Part shown: in pieces, positions 10,286 to 21,689 of the stretch
How the letters are laid out: each line of letters starts with the position of its first letter
Position numbering within the stretch: position 1 is the stretch's first letter
Origin: Antilocapra americana
Lineage: Eukaryota > Chordata > Mammalia > Artiodactyla > Antilocapridae
DNA length: 64,000 nt
Direction of reading: 5' to 3'
Assembly (NCBI GenBank): GCA_007570785.1
Contig: ML664161.1
Coordinates: 47,822,667 to 47,886,666, forward strand
Program-made: the position numbers and the translations under genes
Notes under the pieces: model-generated
Told to the model about the DNA's origin: nothing
The model's input: only the letters and a program-made list of their open reading frames with translations
Database searches by the model: none

Positions 10286-11985
10286 AGAAAGAAGTAAAAG
10301 TTATGCTGCTTACTTTGGCAAAGACACACATTTAAAAGGAATGGTAAAATACAATGCAAACTTCAAGGTGAACTTCGGAATTACAGGATGTTGCCATGAT
10401 TGATGTGCCTAGCTTGTTAGTATTCCCAGCCCAGTTGCTACATAAACAATGTTCCCTCTTGTCCTGTGATTCTGGCATTATTAATTGAAAATGTGTGGGC
10501 TATCTGTCTTGAATGGATTATAAGAAACAAAGGAAACAATGACCTATAGAGTGCATTCTCATTTTCCTGTTGATAATATCAAGCAATTGAAACAGTCCAA
10601 AGTGGAAAATATATAAAATTCCATCTTTTGTGGGTCAGAAATAGGGAAAATATAATAAGCTCTAGAATGTATTCAGGACATCACAAATAAGGCACCATAA
10701 AACATCCAGCATGCTGAGGTGTGGCACTATTATAGGGCTTGTTCTAGCAATTTGTGTCAAGCCAAAAATTAATGCTGAAAAATAAATTTCTCTGGACACT
10801 ATCTTTGTAACTCGACTCATTATATTGCTTGCATTTCTTAAAACTACTACTGGTTTGATAAGGTTAATTTAATTAGAAAGTAATCTGCCAGAAATAAATG
10901 TCTAATAACTGAGAAATGAGATTATTAATGCTTTGGGGAATATAGGAAATGTGTAAAATGACTGCTGAGAGGGTCAGTTGGCCTCAGCAAATGTTCTTTT
11001 TTACTGTGTTGTTTACAGATATGGGTAGTAGTGAGTGTGCTAACCACGTCAGTTTTCACTGACATAACTTAAATTTCACACTGTAAGAGCTTTGTTTTGT
11101 TAAGATGGAGATGCTGCTGCATTTCATAAAACCAGGGGTTTACTCTGATGGTAGAAAAGGCATAGTTAGCTTGTTTTTCTCATGTTTACAGGAGGCTTTA
11201 GAAAAGCATTTGGCAGGTAGAGCCAAATGAGAGGGAAAAAAAAAATCCTCCTTTGACTATAGAGGCTTTTCTTTGTTCAGTTTTGTGATGAATGATACAC
11301 TTGCTGTACATGATTGCCTTTCATAAGTGTGTTAGCATTAGGTGCTGATAAAGTAATCAGTAGAAATTCTGTATCTCAGTGTCCCTTTTAAAATTTATAT
11401 TCAATTTAATAGCAGGTGAAATTCCTTTTGTTTCCTCAAAATTTTAGCTCAGCTTTATTCAATTTTTTCAGTAATAGCTTAATTCCCATAATATAAAAAG
11501 GAGTCTTTTTCTGTTACTTGATTTTATATTTCACTTTGTGGATTGCAAAGAACATGTAGTTCTTCCTCCTTGGGCCACATAGCCATGCATGTAACAATTT
11601 ACAAGGACTTAGAAGTCAGAGTGGGTGAAGATTTTAACTGGGAAGCCAACTGGGAGATAGTGGCTGGGTGGGGGTTGGGATTGAGGATGTGGATAAAGTT
11701 AATTGCCCAGGAAAGGTGGCAGGGGGCAGGGGAAATCTGAAAGTCAAGATTAATGAACCCATTTTCCGAAGTATGGCAACAGGCATAAATCCAGGGTAGG
11801 ATTCAAGAAATCAAAGTGAGTCAAATCCAAAGGCCATCCCAAACCACCACGTAGTAAGGGTGTGGACATGGAGATTGATGAGGGACATGGACTGTAAATC
11901 TGATTGGTGGTTCTTCTCCCTGAACATACATTTTTGTACCTGGAATTTGTAAAAGATCCCATGTCTTCCCCCACCCCACCCCCAC
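10286..11985. other. Repeat-free interval, no gene seen
   Basis: 1.7 kb without recognisable transposon sequence, the cleanest stretch of the first half. It holds short frames only, no splice-framed coding segment, and a C-rich run at 11967-11985. It could be unique intergenic or intronic DNA; conservation cannot be judged here. Confidence 0.55.
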
Positions 11986-12345
11986 CTTTTTTTTTTTTTT
12001 TTTTTTTTTTTGTTGAGCATAGTTACTTTACACTGCTATCAGTTTCTGCTGTACAACAAATTGAATCAGCCATATGTATACATATATCCCTTCTGTTTTG
12101 GATTTCCGTCCCATTTAGGATACCAGAAGCCACCCAGTAGAGTTCCCTGTGCTATATAGGAGGTTCTCATTAGTTATCAGTTTTATAAATAGTAAATGTA
12201 TATATGTCAGTTCTGATCTCGCAGCTCATCCCACCCTCTCCCTTCCCCCTTTGTATCCATTCATTTGTTCTCTCTGTCTGTGTCTCTGTTACTGCTTTGC
12301 AACAAAGATCATCTATACCTTTTTTCTAGATTCCACATATATATG
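11986..12345 (-). mobile_element. L1 3' end, 5'-truncated, with long poly(T)
   Basis: A T run of about 25 (complement of the poly(A) tail) is followed by L1 3' UTR text ('tttctgctgtacaacaaatt', 'agagttccctgtgctatata', 'gattccacatatatatg'). The long uninterrupted tail suggests a fairly young insertion. Confidence 0.9.
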
Positions 12346-12373
12346 TTAGTAATTTTAAGACTTTGTTAATTAC

Positions 12374-14365
12374 TCAATTCAGTTCAGTCATTAGGTCTTG
12401 TCCAAATCTTTGTGACCCCATGGACTGTGTAGCATGCCAGGCTTCCCCATCCACCACCAACTCCCAGAGCTTACTCAAATTCATGTCCATTGAGTCAGTG
12501 ATGCCATCCAACCATCTCATCCTCTGTTGTTTCCTTCTCCTCCAGCCTTCAGTCTTTCCCAGCATCAGGGTCATTTCCAATGAGTCAGTTCTTTGCATCA
12601 GGTGGCCAAAGTATCAGAGTTTCAACTTCAACATCAGTCCTTCCATTAAGTATTCAGGACTGATTTCCTTTAGGATTGACTGGTTGGATCTCCTTGTAAT
12701 CCAAGGGACTCTCAAGAGTCTTCTCCAGCATCACAGTTTGAAAGCATCAGTTATTCAGCACTCACTGTCTTTATAGTCCAACTCTTACATCCATACATGA
12801 CTACTGGAAAAACCATAGCTTTGACTAGATGGACTTTTGTCAGCAAAGTAATGTCTTTGCTTTTTAATATGCTGTCTAGGTTGGTCATAGCTTTTCTTCC
12901 AAGCATCTTTTAATTTCATGGCTACAGTCACCATCTGCAGTGATTTTTCAGCCCAAGAAAATAAAGTCTCTCACTGTTTTCATTGTTTCCCCATCTATTT
13001 CCCATGAAGTTATGGGACCAGATGCCATGATCTTACTTTCCTGAATGTAGAGTTTTAAGCCAGCTTTTTTACTCTCTTCTTTCACTTTCCCTGAGAGGCT
13101 CTTCAGTTCTTCTTTGCTTTCTGCTCAAGGATGGTGTCATATGCGTATCTGAGATAATTGGTATTTCTCCCAGCAATCTTGATTCCAGCATATGCTTCAT
13201 CAAGGCTGGCATTTTGCATGATGTACTCTGTATGTAAGTTAAATAAGCAGTGTGACAATATACAGCCTTGACTTACTCTTTTCCTGATTTGGAACCAGTC
13301 TGTGGTTCCATGTCCAGTTCTAACTATTGCTTCCTGACCTGCATACAAATTTCTTAGGAGGCAGGTCAGGTGGTCAAGTAGTCCTATCTCTTGAAGAATT
13401 TCCCACAGTTTATTGTGATCCACACAGTCAAAGGCTTTGGCATAGTCAATAAAGCAGAAGTAGATGTTTTTCTGGAGCTCTCTTGCTTTTTCTATGATCC
13501 AGTGTATCTTGGCAATTTGATCTCTGGTTCCTCTGCCTTTTCTAAACCCACTTTGAACATCTGGAACTTCATGGTCCATGTGCTGTTGAAAACTGGCTTG
13601 GAGAATTTTGAGCGTTACTTTACTAGCATGTGAGATGAGTGCAATTGTGCAGTAGTTTGAGCATTCTTTGGCATTGCCTTCTTTGGGACTGGAATGAAAA
13701 CTGACCTTTTCCAGTCCTGTGGCCACTGCTGAGTTTTCCAAATTTGCTAGCATATTGAATGCAGCAGTTTCACATCATCATCTTTTAGGATTTGAAATAG
13801 TTTTATTGGAATTCCATCACCTTCACTAACTTTGTTCATAGTGATGCTTCCTAAGGCCCACTTGACTTCACATTCCAGGATGTCTGGCTCTAGGTGAGTG
13901 ATTACACCACCATCATGATTATCTGGGTCGTGAAGATCTTTTTTGTACAGTTCTTCTGTGTATTCTTGCCACCTTTTCTTAATATTTTCTGCTTCTGTTA
14001 GGTCCATACCATTTCTGTCCTTTAGTGAGCCCATCTTTGCATGAAATGTTCCCTTGGTATCTCTCATTTTCTTGAAGAGATCTCTAGTCTTTCCCATTCT
14101 GTTGTTTTCCTCTATTTCTTTGCACTGATCACTGAGGAAGGCTTTCTTATCTCTCCTTGCTATTCTTTGTAACTTTGCATTCACATGGGTATATCTTTCC
14201 TTTTCTACTTTGCCTTTCACTTCTCTTCTTTTCTCAGCTATTTGTAAGGCCTCATCAGACAACCATTTTGCCTTTTTGCATTTCCTTTCCTTTGGGATGG
14301 TCTTGATCCCTGCCTCCTGTACAATGTCAGGAGCTTCCATTCGTAGTTCTTCAGATATTCTATCA
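12374..14365 (-). mobile_element. BovB (RTE) LINE, 5'-truncated, about 2.0 kb
   Basis: The longest BovB in the window. Its 3' end ('caattcagttcagtcatt') is at 12374 and the copy runs through reverse transcriptase and into the region upstream of it at about 14365. BovB is a non-LTR retrotransposon of ruminants and squamates. Full length is about 3.2 kb, so roughly the 5' third is missing. No clear TSD was found. Confidence 0.93.
13103..14340 (-). pseudogene. BovB reverse transcriptase remnant, two frames
   Basis: Two overlapping frames (13747-14340, 197 residues; 13103-13753, 216 residues) hold the linker and polymerase part of BovB ORF2, with a frameshift at about 13750. In the second frame the motif A region FIDYAKAFD is at residues 101-109. 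The catalytic YADD box reads YAYD at residues 203-206, so one catalytic aspartate is lost. With the frameshift and truncation, the copy is dead. Confidence 0.9.
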
Positions 14366-15081
14366 CTAATTTTTGATTAACATTGATTTTTAAGAAACAT
14401 TGCAATTAAATATTTATTGATCTTGATTATTGTGTTTTTTGTGTCCTTTTGAATTTTGCACCCTTGTCAAGGCCCTCACTTGTCTTACTCCCCTCACTCT
14501 GATAACTTGGGAAGCACATACATTTATAATTTTATTTAGGGAAAATGAATATACATTTTGGCTTTGCATTTCTCAATCATGAATATGGTCTTCATTCATG
14601 ATTTATTTTATGTCCTGTAATAAATATTTTTCTGTTTCTTCCATGAAGGTCTTACACATTTAAAAAAAAAATTCTGAAACTTAATGCTTTTTTTTTGCCC
14701 TTTTAAGTGTGTTTTTGTTATATTTAAAAATGTTTATTTTGCAGATCTTTTTCTATGATTCTGAAAAAGTTAATAGCTCATGACAATTGTTTTCTCTGAG
14801 TGCTTAGGTGACATTGATTTGAACACAGGTTTGCAGCTCATTCTTATATCTATACCTTTTTTCATTTAATAAACACATCTCAATGCCTTCTATGCATCAG
14901 ACATTGTTATAATTACTTTGATATAGTAGTAAACAAAACTAGTTAGTGAAGCCCCAAAATTATCAAAGTAAATAAAAAGCAAAGATCAAGCATAAAAAGG
15001 GTGATGAAAAAACAAAAACAGAGTGAACTGAAAGAAAATGATATGGGTGGGCCTGAGATTGGGTTGAGATTCGACTGAGTT
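14366..15081. other. No gene; weak ancient repeat at the right
   Basis: AT-rich DNA with homopolymer runs. From about 14836 the text 'atgcatcagacattgttata' and 'tagtaaacaaaactagttag' resembles a common old mammalian repeat that I cannot name safely. Confidence 0.4.
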
Positions 15082-15093
15082 GCCTGTAATTTG

Positions 15094-15321
15094 GGGCTTC
15101 CCTGGTGGCTCAGAAGGTAAAGAATCCACCTGCAATGGGGAAGACTCGGTTTCAATCCCTGGGTTGGGAAGATCCCCTGGAGAAGGGAAAGGCAATCCAT
15201 GCTAGTATTCTTGCCCGCCCCCCCACCCCCCCACCCCCCGCCCATGGACAGAAGAGCCTGGCCGGGTACAGTCCATGGGGTTGTCAAGAGTTGGACACAA
15301 CTGAGCAATTAAGCACACAGA
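15094..15321 (+). mobile_element. Bov-tA SINE with internal C-rich expansion and TSD
   Basis: Forward Bov-tA with duplication GCCTGTAATTTG at 15082-15093 and 15322-15333 (exact, 12 bp). Positions 15212-15243 are a C-rich tract (runs of 6-7 C split by A or G) replacing the usual 'ctggagaattc' segment. Confidence 0.93.
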
Positions 15322-15391
15322 GCCTGTAATTTGAGACCTGCCTGTCAAAAAGGAAGTACATATCTCAAGGTCTCGGAGTCATAAAAGAGTC

Positions 15392-15420
15392 ATTCAGTTA
15401 GCTCCAGGGGCTAACTGAAT
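15392..15420. repeat. Perfect 11-bp inverted repeat
   Basis: ATTCAGTTAGC at 15392-15402 and GCTAACTGAAT at 15410-15420 with a 7-nt spacer (TCCAGGG). It lies in unassigned DNA at 15334-15930. Confidence 0.9.
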
Positions 15421-16273
15421 AACATCAGAAGTTAATTTAGACATCTTTCCCTTTTATTTTTTTTTTTTTTTAGGTTTACCCCATTATCTAGAACCTGAAA
15501 CTCCTTTTTTATTATTGTGTTTCCCTCATTTTACCTTCTTAGTCATTAAAGCAAAAATACTTATTGAATCTACTTTCTCACTTTCAGCACTGAAACATCT
15601 TTGAAAATTAAATTTTTTATATTCTAGCAATGAAAAGTTAGAAATTGAAATTTTAGAAGTGTCATTATAATAGCACCAAAAAATGAACATTTAGGTATAG
15701 ACTTTATAAAATGTATTCAAGATTTGTATGCTGAGAACAAAAAGATACTGATAAAAGAAATCAAGGAGTGTTATGTCATACTCATGGGCTAGGAGAACTG
15801 ATTTTGTTTGTACCTTAATTGATCTCTAGAATCAGTATGACATTCAGAATCCCTGCAGGACTTTTTATAGAAATCAAGTAGGTGATTTTAGAAAAACAAA
15901 GAAATGAGAAAGGACACTTTTGAAAAAGAACATGTTTTTAACATACAAAAAGATGCTCAACATCATTAGTGAAGTACAACTTATAACTGCAGTCAGGTCT
16001 CATTATACACTTAGTAGAATGGCTAAGGTGAAAAACAAACAAAACAACTGACAGTCTTAAGTCTTGGTGAGTATGGAACAACTCTCTTGCCTGTGGGAAA
16101 GTAAAATGATGCAGCCATCTTGAATAACAGTTGGGGAGTTTCTTGTATAGTTAGTTCAACACACCCTTACCATATCATTAAGCAATCCCATTCCTAACTG
16201 CACACTCAAAAACATGTATGTGACTATTTATAACAGCTTTTAAAATAATTGCTCCAACATGGAAATAACGCAA

Positions 16274-16500
16274 GGACTTCCCAGGTAGTGCTAGTGGTAA
16301 AGGACCCACCTGTCAATGCAGGAGACTTGAGAGACTCAAATTCCATCCCTGGGTAGGGAAGATCCTTTGGAAGAGAGCACAGCAACCCACTCCAATATTC
16401 CCCTATCCTGAGAATCCCATGGATAGAGGAGCCTTGTGGGCTACCGTCCATAGGGTTCCAAAGAGTTGGACACAACTGAAGCGACTTAGCGGCAGTAGCA
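16274..16500 (+). mobile_element. Bov-tA SINE inside L1
   Basis: Forward, diverged Bov-tA ending in 'gaagcgacttagcggcagtagc'. L1 text resumes at about 16505. No clear duplication was seen. Confidence 0.88.
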
Positions 16501-16575
16501 TCAGGACACAACCCAAATACTCTTCCCCAGTGGGGACCAGTTAAACCAACTGTGATATATCCATACAATGGAGTC

Positions 16576-16992
16576 CAGGTCTCCCTGATATTTGAGAGTT
16601 CCTATGCGACCTTCTATAAACTAGTCAATATAGTGTAAAGAGTGGTAACGATGACCTTAAGACATATCTTACTAACAGATGCACAAAATAAATTGAGATA
16701 GTCTAGAGACTCATGGTCATGGTTCAAAGCTACAGCAGCCTGATGCAGAGATACTGTGTCTAGTTCAGGAGAAGGAGCTTGGTGGGGCCACTCTCAGCTC
16801 AGGGTACACACTGCCTTCATAAGGTCTTCCTACAAAATAAACACTGAACACTGCATTTACTTTTCACATTTTTTCATAAAAGCAAAATTCTGTTTTGAAT
16901 TTCTTTTCGTTAGTGAAAACAGATACTAGTGTAGGTTATTTTTGTAAGAGGGAAGAAGTATAAAGCGAACTTTGAGAACCTGGGGATACCTG
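16576..16992. mobile_element. 417-bp non-autonomous DNA transposon candidate
   Basis: Non-L1 sequence between two L1 pieces starts CAGGTCTCCCTG and ends with the complement of CAGGTATCCCCAG, so the ends are imperfect inverted repeats. Long inner segments also look complementary in character ('ctatgcgaccttctataaac' near the left, 'gtataaagcgaac' near the right). It resembles an old Tigger-like or related element; no family name is claimed. Confidence 0.6.
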
Positions 16993-17454
16993 TATTTCTA
17001 GATTGTATATACATTACACAAAACAAACTAGATGAATCTCAAATCCATTTTACAAAACAAGAGAAGCCAAACTTAAATGGCTATGGACTGTATGATTCCA
17101 CTTACCTTACATTCTGTAAAAGGTAAAACTGTAGAAACAGAAAACAAACTTGTGATAGCTGGAGGGTGTGCTTATTATAACGAAGCATTGGGGCATTCTT
17201 TGGAATGAAGAGACTGTTCTATATTTTGATTATAGTGCTGGTTACACAAATATATATATTTGTCAAAACTTGCAGTGTTAGTTTTCTAATATGTAAATTA
17301 TGTCTTAATTTTAAAAAATAAAAAAACACCCGAATTATACAGATAGTAGAGTATTTTTTGTTTGTTTTGGTGTGTGTATTTATATAACAACTTAGTATAA
17401 TAAAATTTGGTGATCTGTCAAACTTTATTAAATTTTTTGTTTTTACTGCCTTAA

Positions 17455-17545
17455 ATCTAAAAGCCATTGGTTTAGGTGGGCTCAGCAATCTGTTTTAACA
17501 TCTTTCAGGTGACTCTGATGCACATTAATGCTTGAGGGCCAATAG
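17455..17545 (+). mobile_element. MER5-like hAT fragment
   Basis: The phrase 'tttcaggtgactctgatgca' and flanking text match the 3' half of MER5-type elements. Only about 90 bp remain. Confidence 0.5.
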
Positions 17546-17599
17546 CATGGTTCCTTTGCTTTGTGTAGAGCAACTATAGTACAGATTTAGAAGTAATAC

Positions 17600-17757
17600 A
17601 AAGCTGCGTTTGAATTCTGGGACTTTTACTGTGTAAGGTATTTAATTCTCCAAGTTATAATTTTTCTCATCTCTAGAAAGAGGATGTATTTATTTCTTAA
17701 CCTTGCTGTGAGATTTAAATGGAATAATGTCAGTAAAGTCTTAGTACAGAATCTAGG
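17600..17757 (+). mobile_element. MIR SINE, diverged
   Basis: The MIR order is visible: 'tttgaattctgggactttta', 'tcatctctagaaagaggatg', 'gctgtgagatttaaatggaa'. This is an ancient mammalian tRNA-derived SINE. Confidence 0.7.
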
Positions 17758-17777
17758 ATGTAACAAAAAGCTCCTTG

Positions 17778-18003
17778 AAGGGTGTATGTGTGCCCAATTG
17801 CTTAGCTGGGTCCGACTCTTTGCGACCCCATGGACGGTGGCCCCTTAGGCTTCTCTGTTCTTGGGGTTTCCCAGGCAAGAATAGTGGAGTGGGTTGCTGT
17901 TTCCTACTCCAGGGGATCTTTCTCACTCCAGGGATTGAGCTTGCCTCTCCTGCACCTCCTGCATTGGCGGGTGGATTCTTTACCACTGTACTACATGGGG
18001 AGA
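17778..18003 (-). mobile_element. Bov-tA SINE
   Basis: Complete reverse Bov-tA ('gactctttgcgaccccatgg' through 'ggattctttaccactg'). A second reverse copy follows 15 bp on. Confidence 0.9.
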
Positions 18004-18017
18004 CTGTCATCAATGAA

Positions 18018-18243
18018 AGGGTTGTGTGTGTGTGTGTGTGCTTAGTCACTCAGTCGTGTCTGACTCTTTGTGACTCTATGGACTGTAGCCCACCAGGCTC
18101 CTTTGTCCATGGGGATTCTCCAGGCAAGAATACTAGAGTCGGTTGCCATGCCTTCCTCCAGGGGACCTTCCCAACCGGAGGATCTAACCCAGGTCTCCCT
18201 CATTGCAGGTGGATTCTTTACTGTCTGAGCCACCAGGGAAGCT
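18018..18243 (-). mobile_element. Bov-tA SINE with (GT)n at its 3' end
   Basis: Complete reverse Bov-tA. A (GT)n run at about 18022-18039 sits where the 3' tail lies. The 227-residue frame at 17775-18458 crosses both SINEs and this microsatellite and is not a gene. Confidence 0.92.
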
Positions 18244-18610
18244 TTTGTTTTAAATGTTACCAGAGTCACTGTCTTGAATTTTTGATTTTTGTTGTTGTTG
18301 TTGTTGTGTGCACAATCAGATTCATCTTAAGCAAGTATTTCAAACTGCTATCCTGCTATTTCCATTGCAATTACACAGGCAAGGAGCTCATAAATCCTAA
18401 TTGGATTTTTTCTTTTTCCTTAGTGTATTTTATATGTTTTTTTCTTTTTCTTAGATGAAACTATTTGAGCAGAGAGACTATGGCTGGTACTTTGGAGGCA
18501 GAATACAGAAAGGATATCTTTGTTTAAATATTTATATTTTAGTCAATTATTATTTGAGCTTTGAGAACATTGAATCAAACTCAATTTATATGAGAAATTA
18601 ACTAATTTAA
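18244..18610. other. No gene; short (TTG)n
   Basis: T-rich DNA with a (TTG)n run at about 18288-18306. Nothing else recognisable. Confidence 0.6.
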
Positions 18611-19070
18611 GGCTTTCCTGGTGGCTCAGTGGTAAAGAATCTGCCTGCCAATGCAGGAGACATGGTTTGATCCCTGATCTGGGAAGACCCCATATGCCAT
18701 GGAGCAACTAAGCCCATCCAAGTTCTCTGTGCTCAGTCATGTTGGACCGTTTGTGGCCCCATAGATGGTAGCCCACCAGGCTCTTCTGCCCATGGAATTT
18801 TCCAGGCAATAATACTAGGGTGCCGTTTCCTACTCCAGGGGAACTTCCCAACTGAGGGGTTGAACCCACATCTCCTGCACTGGTAAGTGGATTCTTTACC
18901 ACTAGCACCACCTGCGCCACAGCTGTTAGTCTGTGCTCTAGAGCTCAAGCGCCTCAAAAAAGTCACCACAGTGAGAAGCTCATACAATGCAAGGGAGAGT
19001 AGCCCTGGCCCTCCACAACTAGAGAAAAACCGATGCAGCAGCACAGCCATAAATAAATAAAATTATATAA
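18611..19070 (+). mobile_element. CHR-2-type SINE, split by a Bov-tA
   Basis: Forward tRNA head (18611-18680), then 'gagcaactaagcccatcc'. After the nested SINE come 'gctgttagtctgtgctctag' and 'caactagagaaaaaccg', ending in an (AAAT)n-type tail. This is the long CHR family of cetartiodactyls. Confidence 0.85.
18725..18916 (-). mobile_element. Bov-tA SINE nested in CHR SINE
   Basis: Reverse Bov-tA inserted inside the CHR element. CHR text is continuous across it when it is removed, so the Bov-tA is younger. Confidence 0.88.
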
Positions 19071-19091
19071 AAATTTAACCTCAGTCAGAAT

Positions 19092-19316
19092 GGGCATCCT
19101 AGGGGGCACTAGCAGTAAAGAACCCTCCTGCCCATGCAGGAGACATGAGACGCGGCTTCGATCCCTAGATTAGGAAGATCCCCTGGAGGAGGGCATGGCA
19201 ACCCACTTCCAGGGTTATTCCCTGGAAAATCCCATGGACAGAGAAACCTGGCGGGCCAAGTCCATAGAGTGGCAAAGAGTCAGACATGACTGAAGCGACC
19301 GCATGCGTGCACACAA
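19092..19316 (+). mobile_element. Bov-tA SINE, diverged
   Basis: Forward copy, 'cactagcagtaaagaaccc' to 'gactgaagcgacc', with a CpG/TpG-rich tail. Several indels mark it as an older copy. Confidence 0.88.
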
Positions 19317-20135
19317 GGCAGACTATTCAATAGCAGACGTGAGTATCAAACCTGGTGCTTCTGATTCACGGTCTGTTTCCATAATCCTACTACAAGTTAA
19401 AATATAGTGTGTGTGTTGAGGAGAGGGAAGTTGACTGAAAAAGAAAATAGAGAACCTAGGGAAGAATGTATAACCATCAAAGATGGGTAGATAAAGGTTT
19501 GAAAAATGCTATGTCTCAACTTGTAAAACAAGGGAATTAATAATTTTGAACCAGTTTATCCATTTGCAACCACTTTCTAAGGATTTCCAGGGAAAATGAT
19601 TTTTTTTTTTTTTTTGCAGTTAGAGTTGAGAGGTACTTGATATTATTCTTCACTTTGTGTTTCCTGCAGGTGGCAAGTGCTTGCTTAATTATTTATATGG
19701 CTCAGTAATGCAGCCAGTTTTCAAATAGGAGAGACCTGCCAAGATATTTCACCCTGTCCTTTTCACTCAATATTCTGGAGATTTATTCCCTTTTCCTTAA
19801 TTGGGAAAATATCAGAGATAGCAGGTCTATTTCCCTTTTGAGCATGTTTACTTGCTGTTGACTCCATTGAATTTGAAAATAAAAGAGGAATCTTTTGCAT
19901 TGATGGCTTTAGATTCCATCCTGACTTGTTCTGCCTTGCATGGAAACTGCTAAAAGCTGTAACAACAACAACAACAACAATAGCTATAATAATAAATGAA
20001 TACTAGTAGAGGAGTTCTATCTGACATAGTATTATCAAACAAAGTGTAACCTTCTTGAGAATTTATTTAGAGGAAGTGCTTGCATTGTCTTCCACACTGT
20101 GGACAGGCATAAAGAAGCAATTTCTTTTGGAAAAG
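19317..20135. other. No gene; (AAC)n microsatellite
   Basis: Unique-looking DNA with a T run at 19601-19615 and an (AAC)n run at about 19962-19980. No coding evidence. Confidence 0.6.
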
Positions 20136-20149
20136 ACTCAGTAATACTT

Positions 20150-20275
20150 TGGAGAAGAAAATGGCAACCCACTCCAGTATTCTTGCCTGGAGAATCCTAT
20201 GGGCAAAGGAGCCTGGCAGGCTCTAGCCATGGGGTTGCAAAGCGTCGGCCATGACTGAGCGACTATCACTCACTC
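20150..20275 (+). mobile_element. Headless Bov-tA (body only) with 14-bp TSD
   Basis: Starts at 'ggagaagaaaatggcaaccc' with no tRNA head and ends 'gactgagcgactatcac'. ACTCAGTAATACTT at 20136-20149 and 20276-20289 is an exact duplication, so this is a complete 5'-truncated insertion. Confidence 0.94.
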
Positions 20276-20289
20276 ACTCAGTAATACTT

Positions 20290-20650
20290 GGACATTTGTT
20301 TTTTCTTTTCCACAAAGTGGGAGAAAACATACTAAAGCAGTGAATATTTCTCCAAACCATCTTGTTAATAGTTGGGAGTAGTTTGTCTAAGAGGTGTCTT
20401 AGCTTAATTCTAGTTCACTGAGATCTGTGGTGTTTTATCATCATTGCATCAGTTGTCTCCCAAGCAGTTCTGGGACCCACAGTATACCTAAGGACTTTGT
20501 AAGAAAATATATTCTTCCCATTTGGTGGTGTGGGAGCCAAGGAGGGGAGCTGTTCAGATCTTTTTACAGGGAGAACTCTTTCTGATACACAGTGCAGGCA
20601 GCTGGCAGCCTGTCTATGCAGTGCCCTAGGGACCCTCTTGAACTTAAGTT
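20290..20650. other. No gene or repeat recognised
   Basis: Unique-looking DNA; the short open frames are not supported by any domain or codon signal. Confidence 0.55.
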
Positions 20651-20651
20651 C

Positions 20652-20876
20652 TAGCTGTGTGCATGTATGCTCAGTCACTCAGTTACGTCCGACTCTTTGC
20701 AACTCCACGGACTGTAGCCCACCAGGCTCCTCTGTCCATGGGATTTCCCAAGCAAGAATACTGGTGTGGGTTGCCATTTCCTCCCACAGGGGATCTTCCT
20801 GACCCAGGGATCGAACCTGTCTCTCTGGAGTCTCCTACACTGGCAAATGAATTCTTTATGACTGAGCCACCTGGGG
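20652..20876 (-). mobile_element. Bov-tA SINE
   Basis: Complete reverse Bov-tA with a short insertion in the head region ('ctctctggagtctcctac'). The open frames at 20657-20992 derive from it. Confidence 0.92.
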
Positions 20877-21025
20877 CACTCTTGCTGGAGCTGAGGGCCC
20901 ACTTTTCCAGGGGGTCCACAGTCCATGATCGAACATGCTGGGACTACCAGGGCCTGGCTATTTCTACTCAACATGAGATAAGGCACTTCTAAAGGGAAGT
21001 CTTTGCATCAGAGCTCTCCACTAAT

Positions 21026-21052
21026 CTAAATCTAATCTCTGCTTAGATTTAG
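21026..21052. repeat. Perfect 10-bp inverted repeat
   Basis: CTAAATCTAA at 21026-21035 and TTAGATTTAG at 21043-21052 with a 7-nt spacer. The following 21060-21190 may be part of an old LTR but I cannot assign it. Confidence 0.85.
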
Positions 21053-21334
21053 GCTGATCTGTTTGATAGTTTGAGGCTTGCCTTGCCCAATCTTAACTTC
21101 CCTTTTATCTTTCACAGGTGTTACCTCCCAGTAAAGTATTTGCATTTCTAACTTCTCAGCATCTGCTTCCCAATGGACATAGGAGTGGTTGCTCTAAAAA
21201 TTCAAACAAAATAATATTTACATTAAAGAATAAAATTCCCTTCCAACAGCATTTTCCCATATTTTGCTCTCCGTCCCTAAACTACATACCTCTGTATTTA
21301 CATGCCCCGTTATTTTACACAGTAGGATTTTGCA

Positions 21335-21565
21335 GTGAAGTGTGGCAGTTAAAAGCACAGACCAGGACCTGACCGCTGGATGAAGCAGTCTTCATTCACA
21401 AGTTATTAGCTATATGATTTGGACAGGCCTCAGCTCCTTCATTTGCAAAAGCATGAAGTAATAATGCTACCTCATATGAATATTAGTAAGAATAAGTGAA
21501 TTATTATACATCAAGTATTTAGAAGAATATCTGCCACAAATAAGTGCTTTCTGAGCTTGTTATTA
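21335..21565 (+). mobile_element. MIR SINE
   Basis: MIR order seen: 'gtggcagttaaaagcacag', 'gctatatgatttggacagg', 'cctcatatgaatattagtaa', 'aataagtgctttctgagc'. Nearly full length but diverged. Confidence 0.75.
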
Positions 21566-21689
21566 CTAGCAGTAGCATGGCTCTGAAACTTTGCTTTCAC
21601 ACTTAGCAATATACTGTGGACATGTTCCTGTCTTCCTTATCTACTTCTTTTTTCTTAAGGTAAGGAAACAGGTATTTTTCTCAAATAGA

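Larger units (their letters stand above)
15935..17325 (+). mobile_element. Old L1 (ORF2 3' part and 3' UTR), interrupted
   Basis: Forward L1 pieces: 15935-16270 ('agatgctcaacatcattag'), 16505-16575 ('gatatatccatacaatgg') and 16993-17325 ('gatgaatctcaaatcc', 'tgtcaaaacttgcagtg'). A SINE and a 417-bp DNA element split it. No frame survives. Confidence 0.82.

Noticed and set aside
12363..12776. 137-residue forward frame
   Set aside because: Antisense of the BovB 3' region; similar shadow frames recur at every reverse BovB copy.
17775..18458. 227-residue open frame, the longest forward frame in the window
   Set aside because: It runs through two reverse Bov-tA SINEs and a (GT)n microsatellite; no domain and no codon signal.
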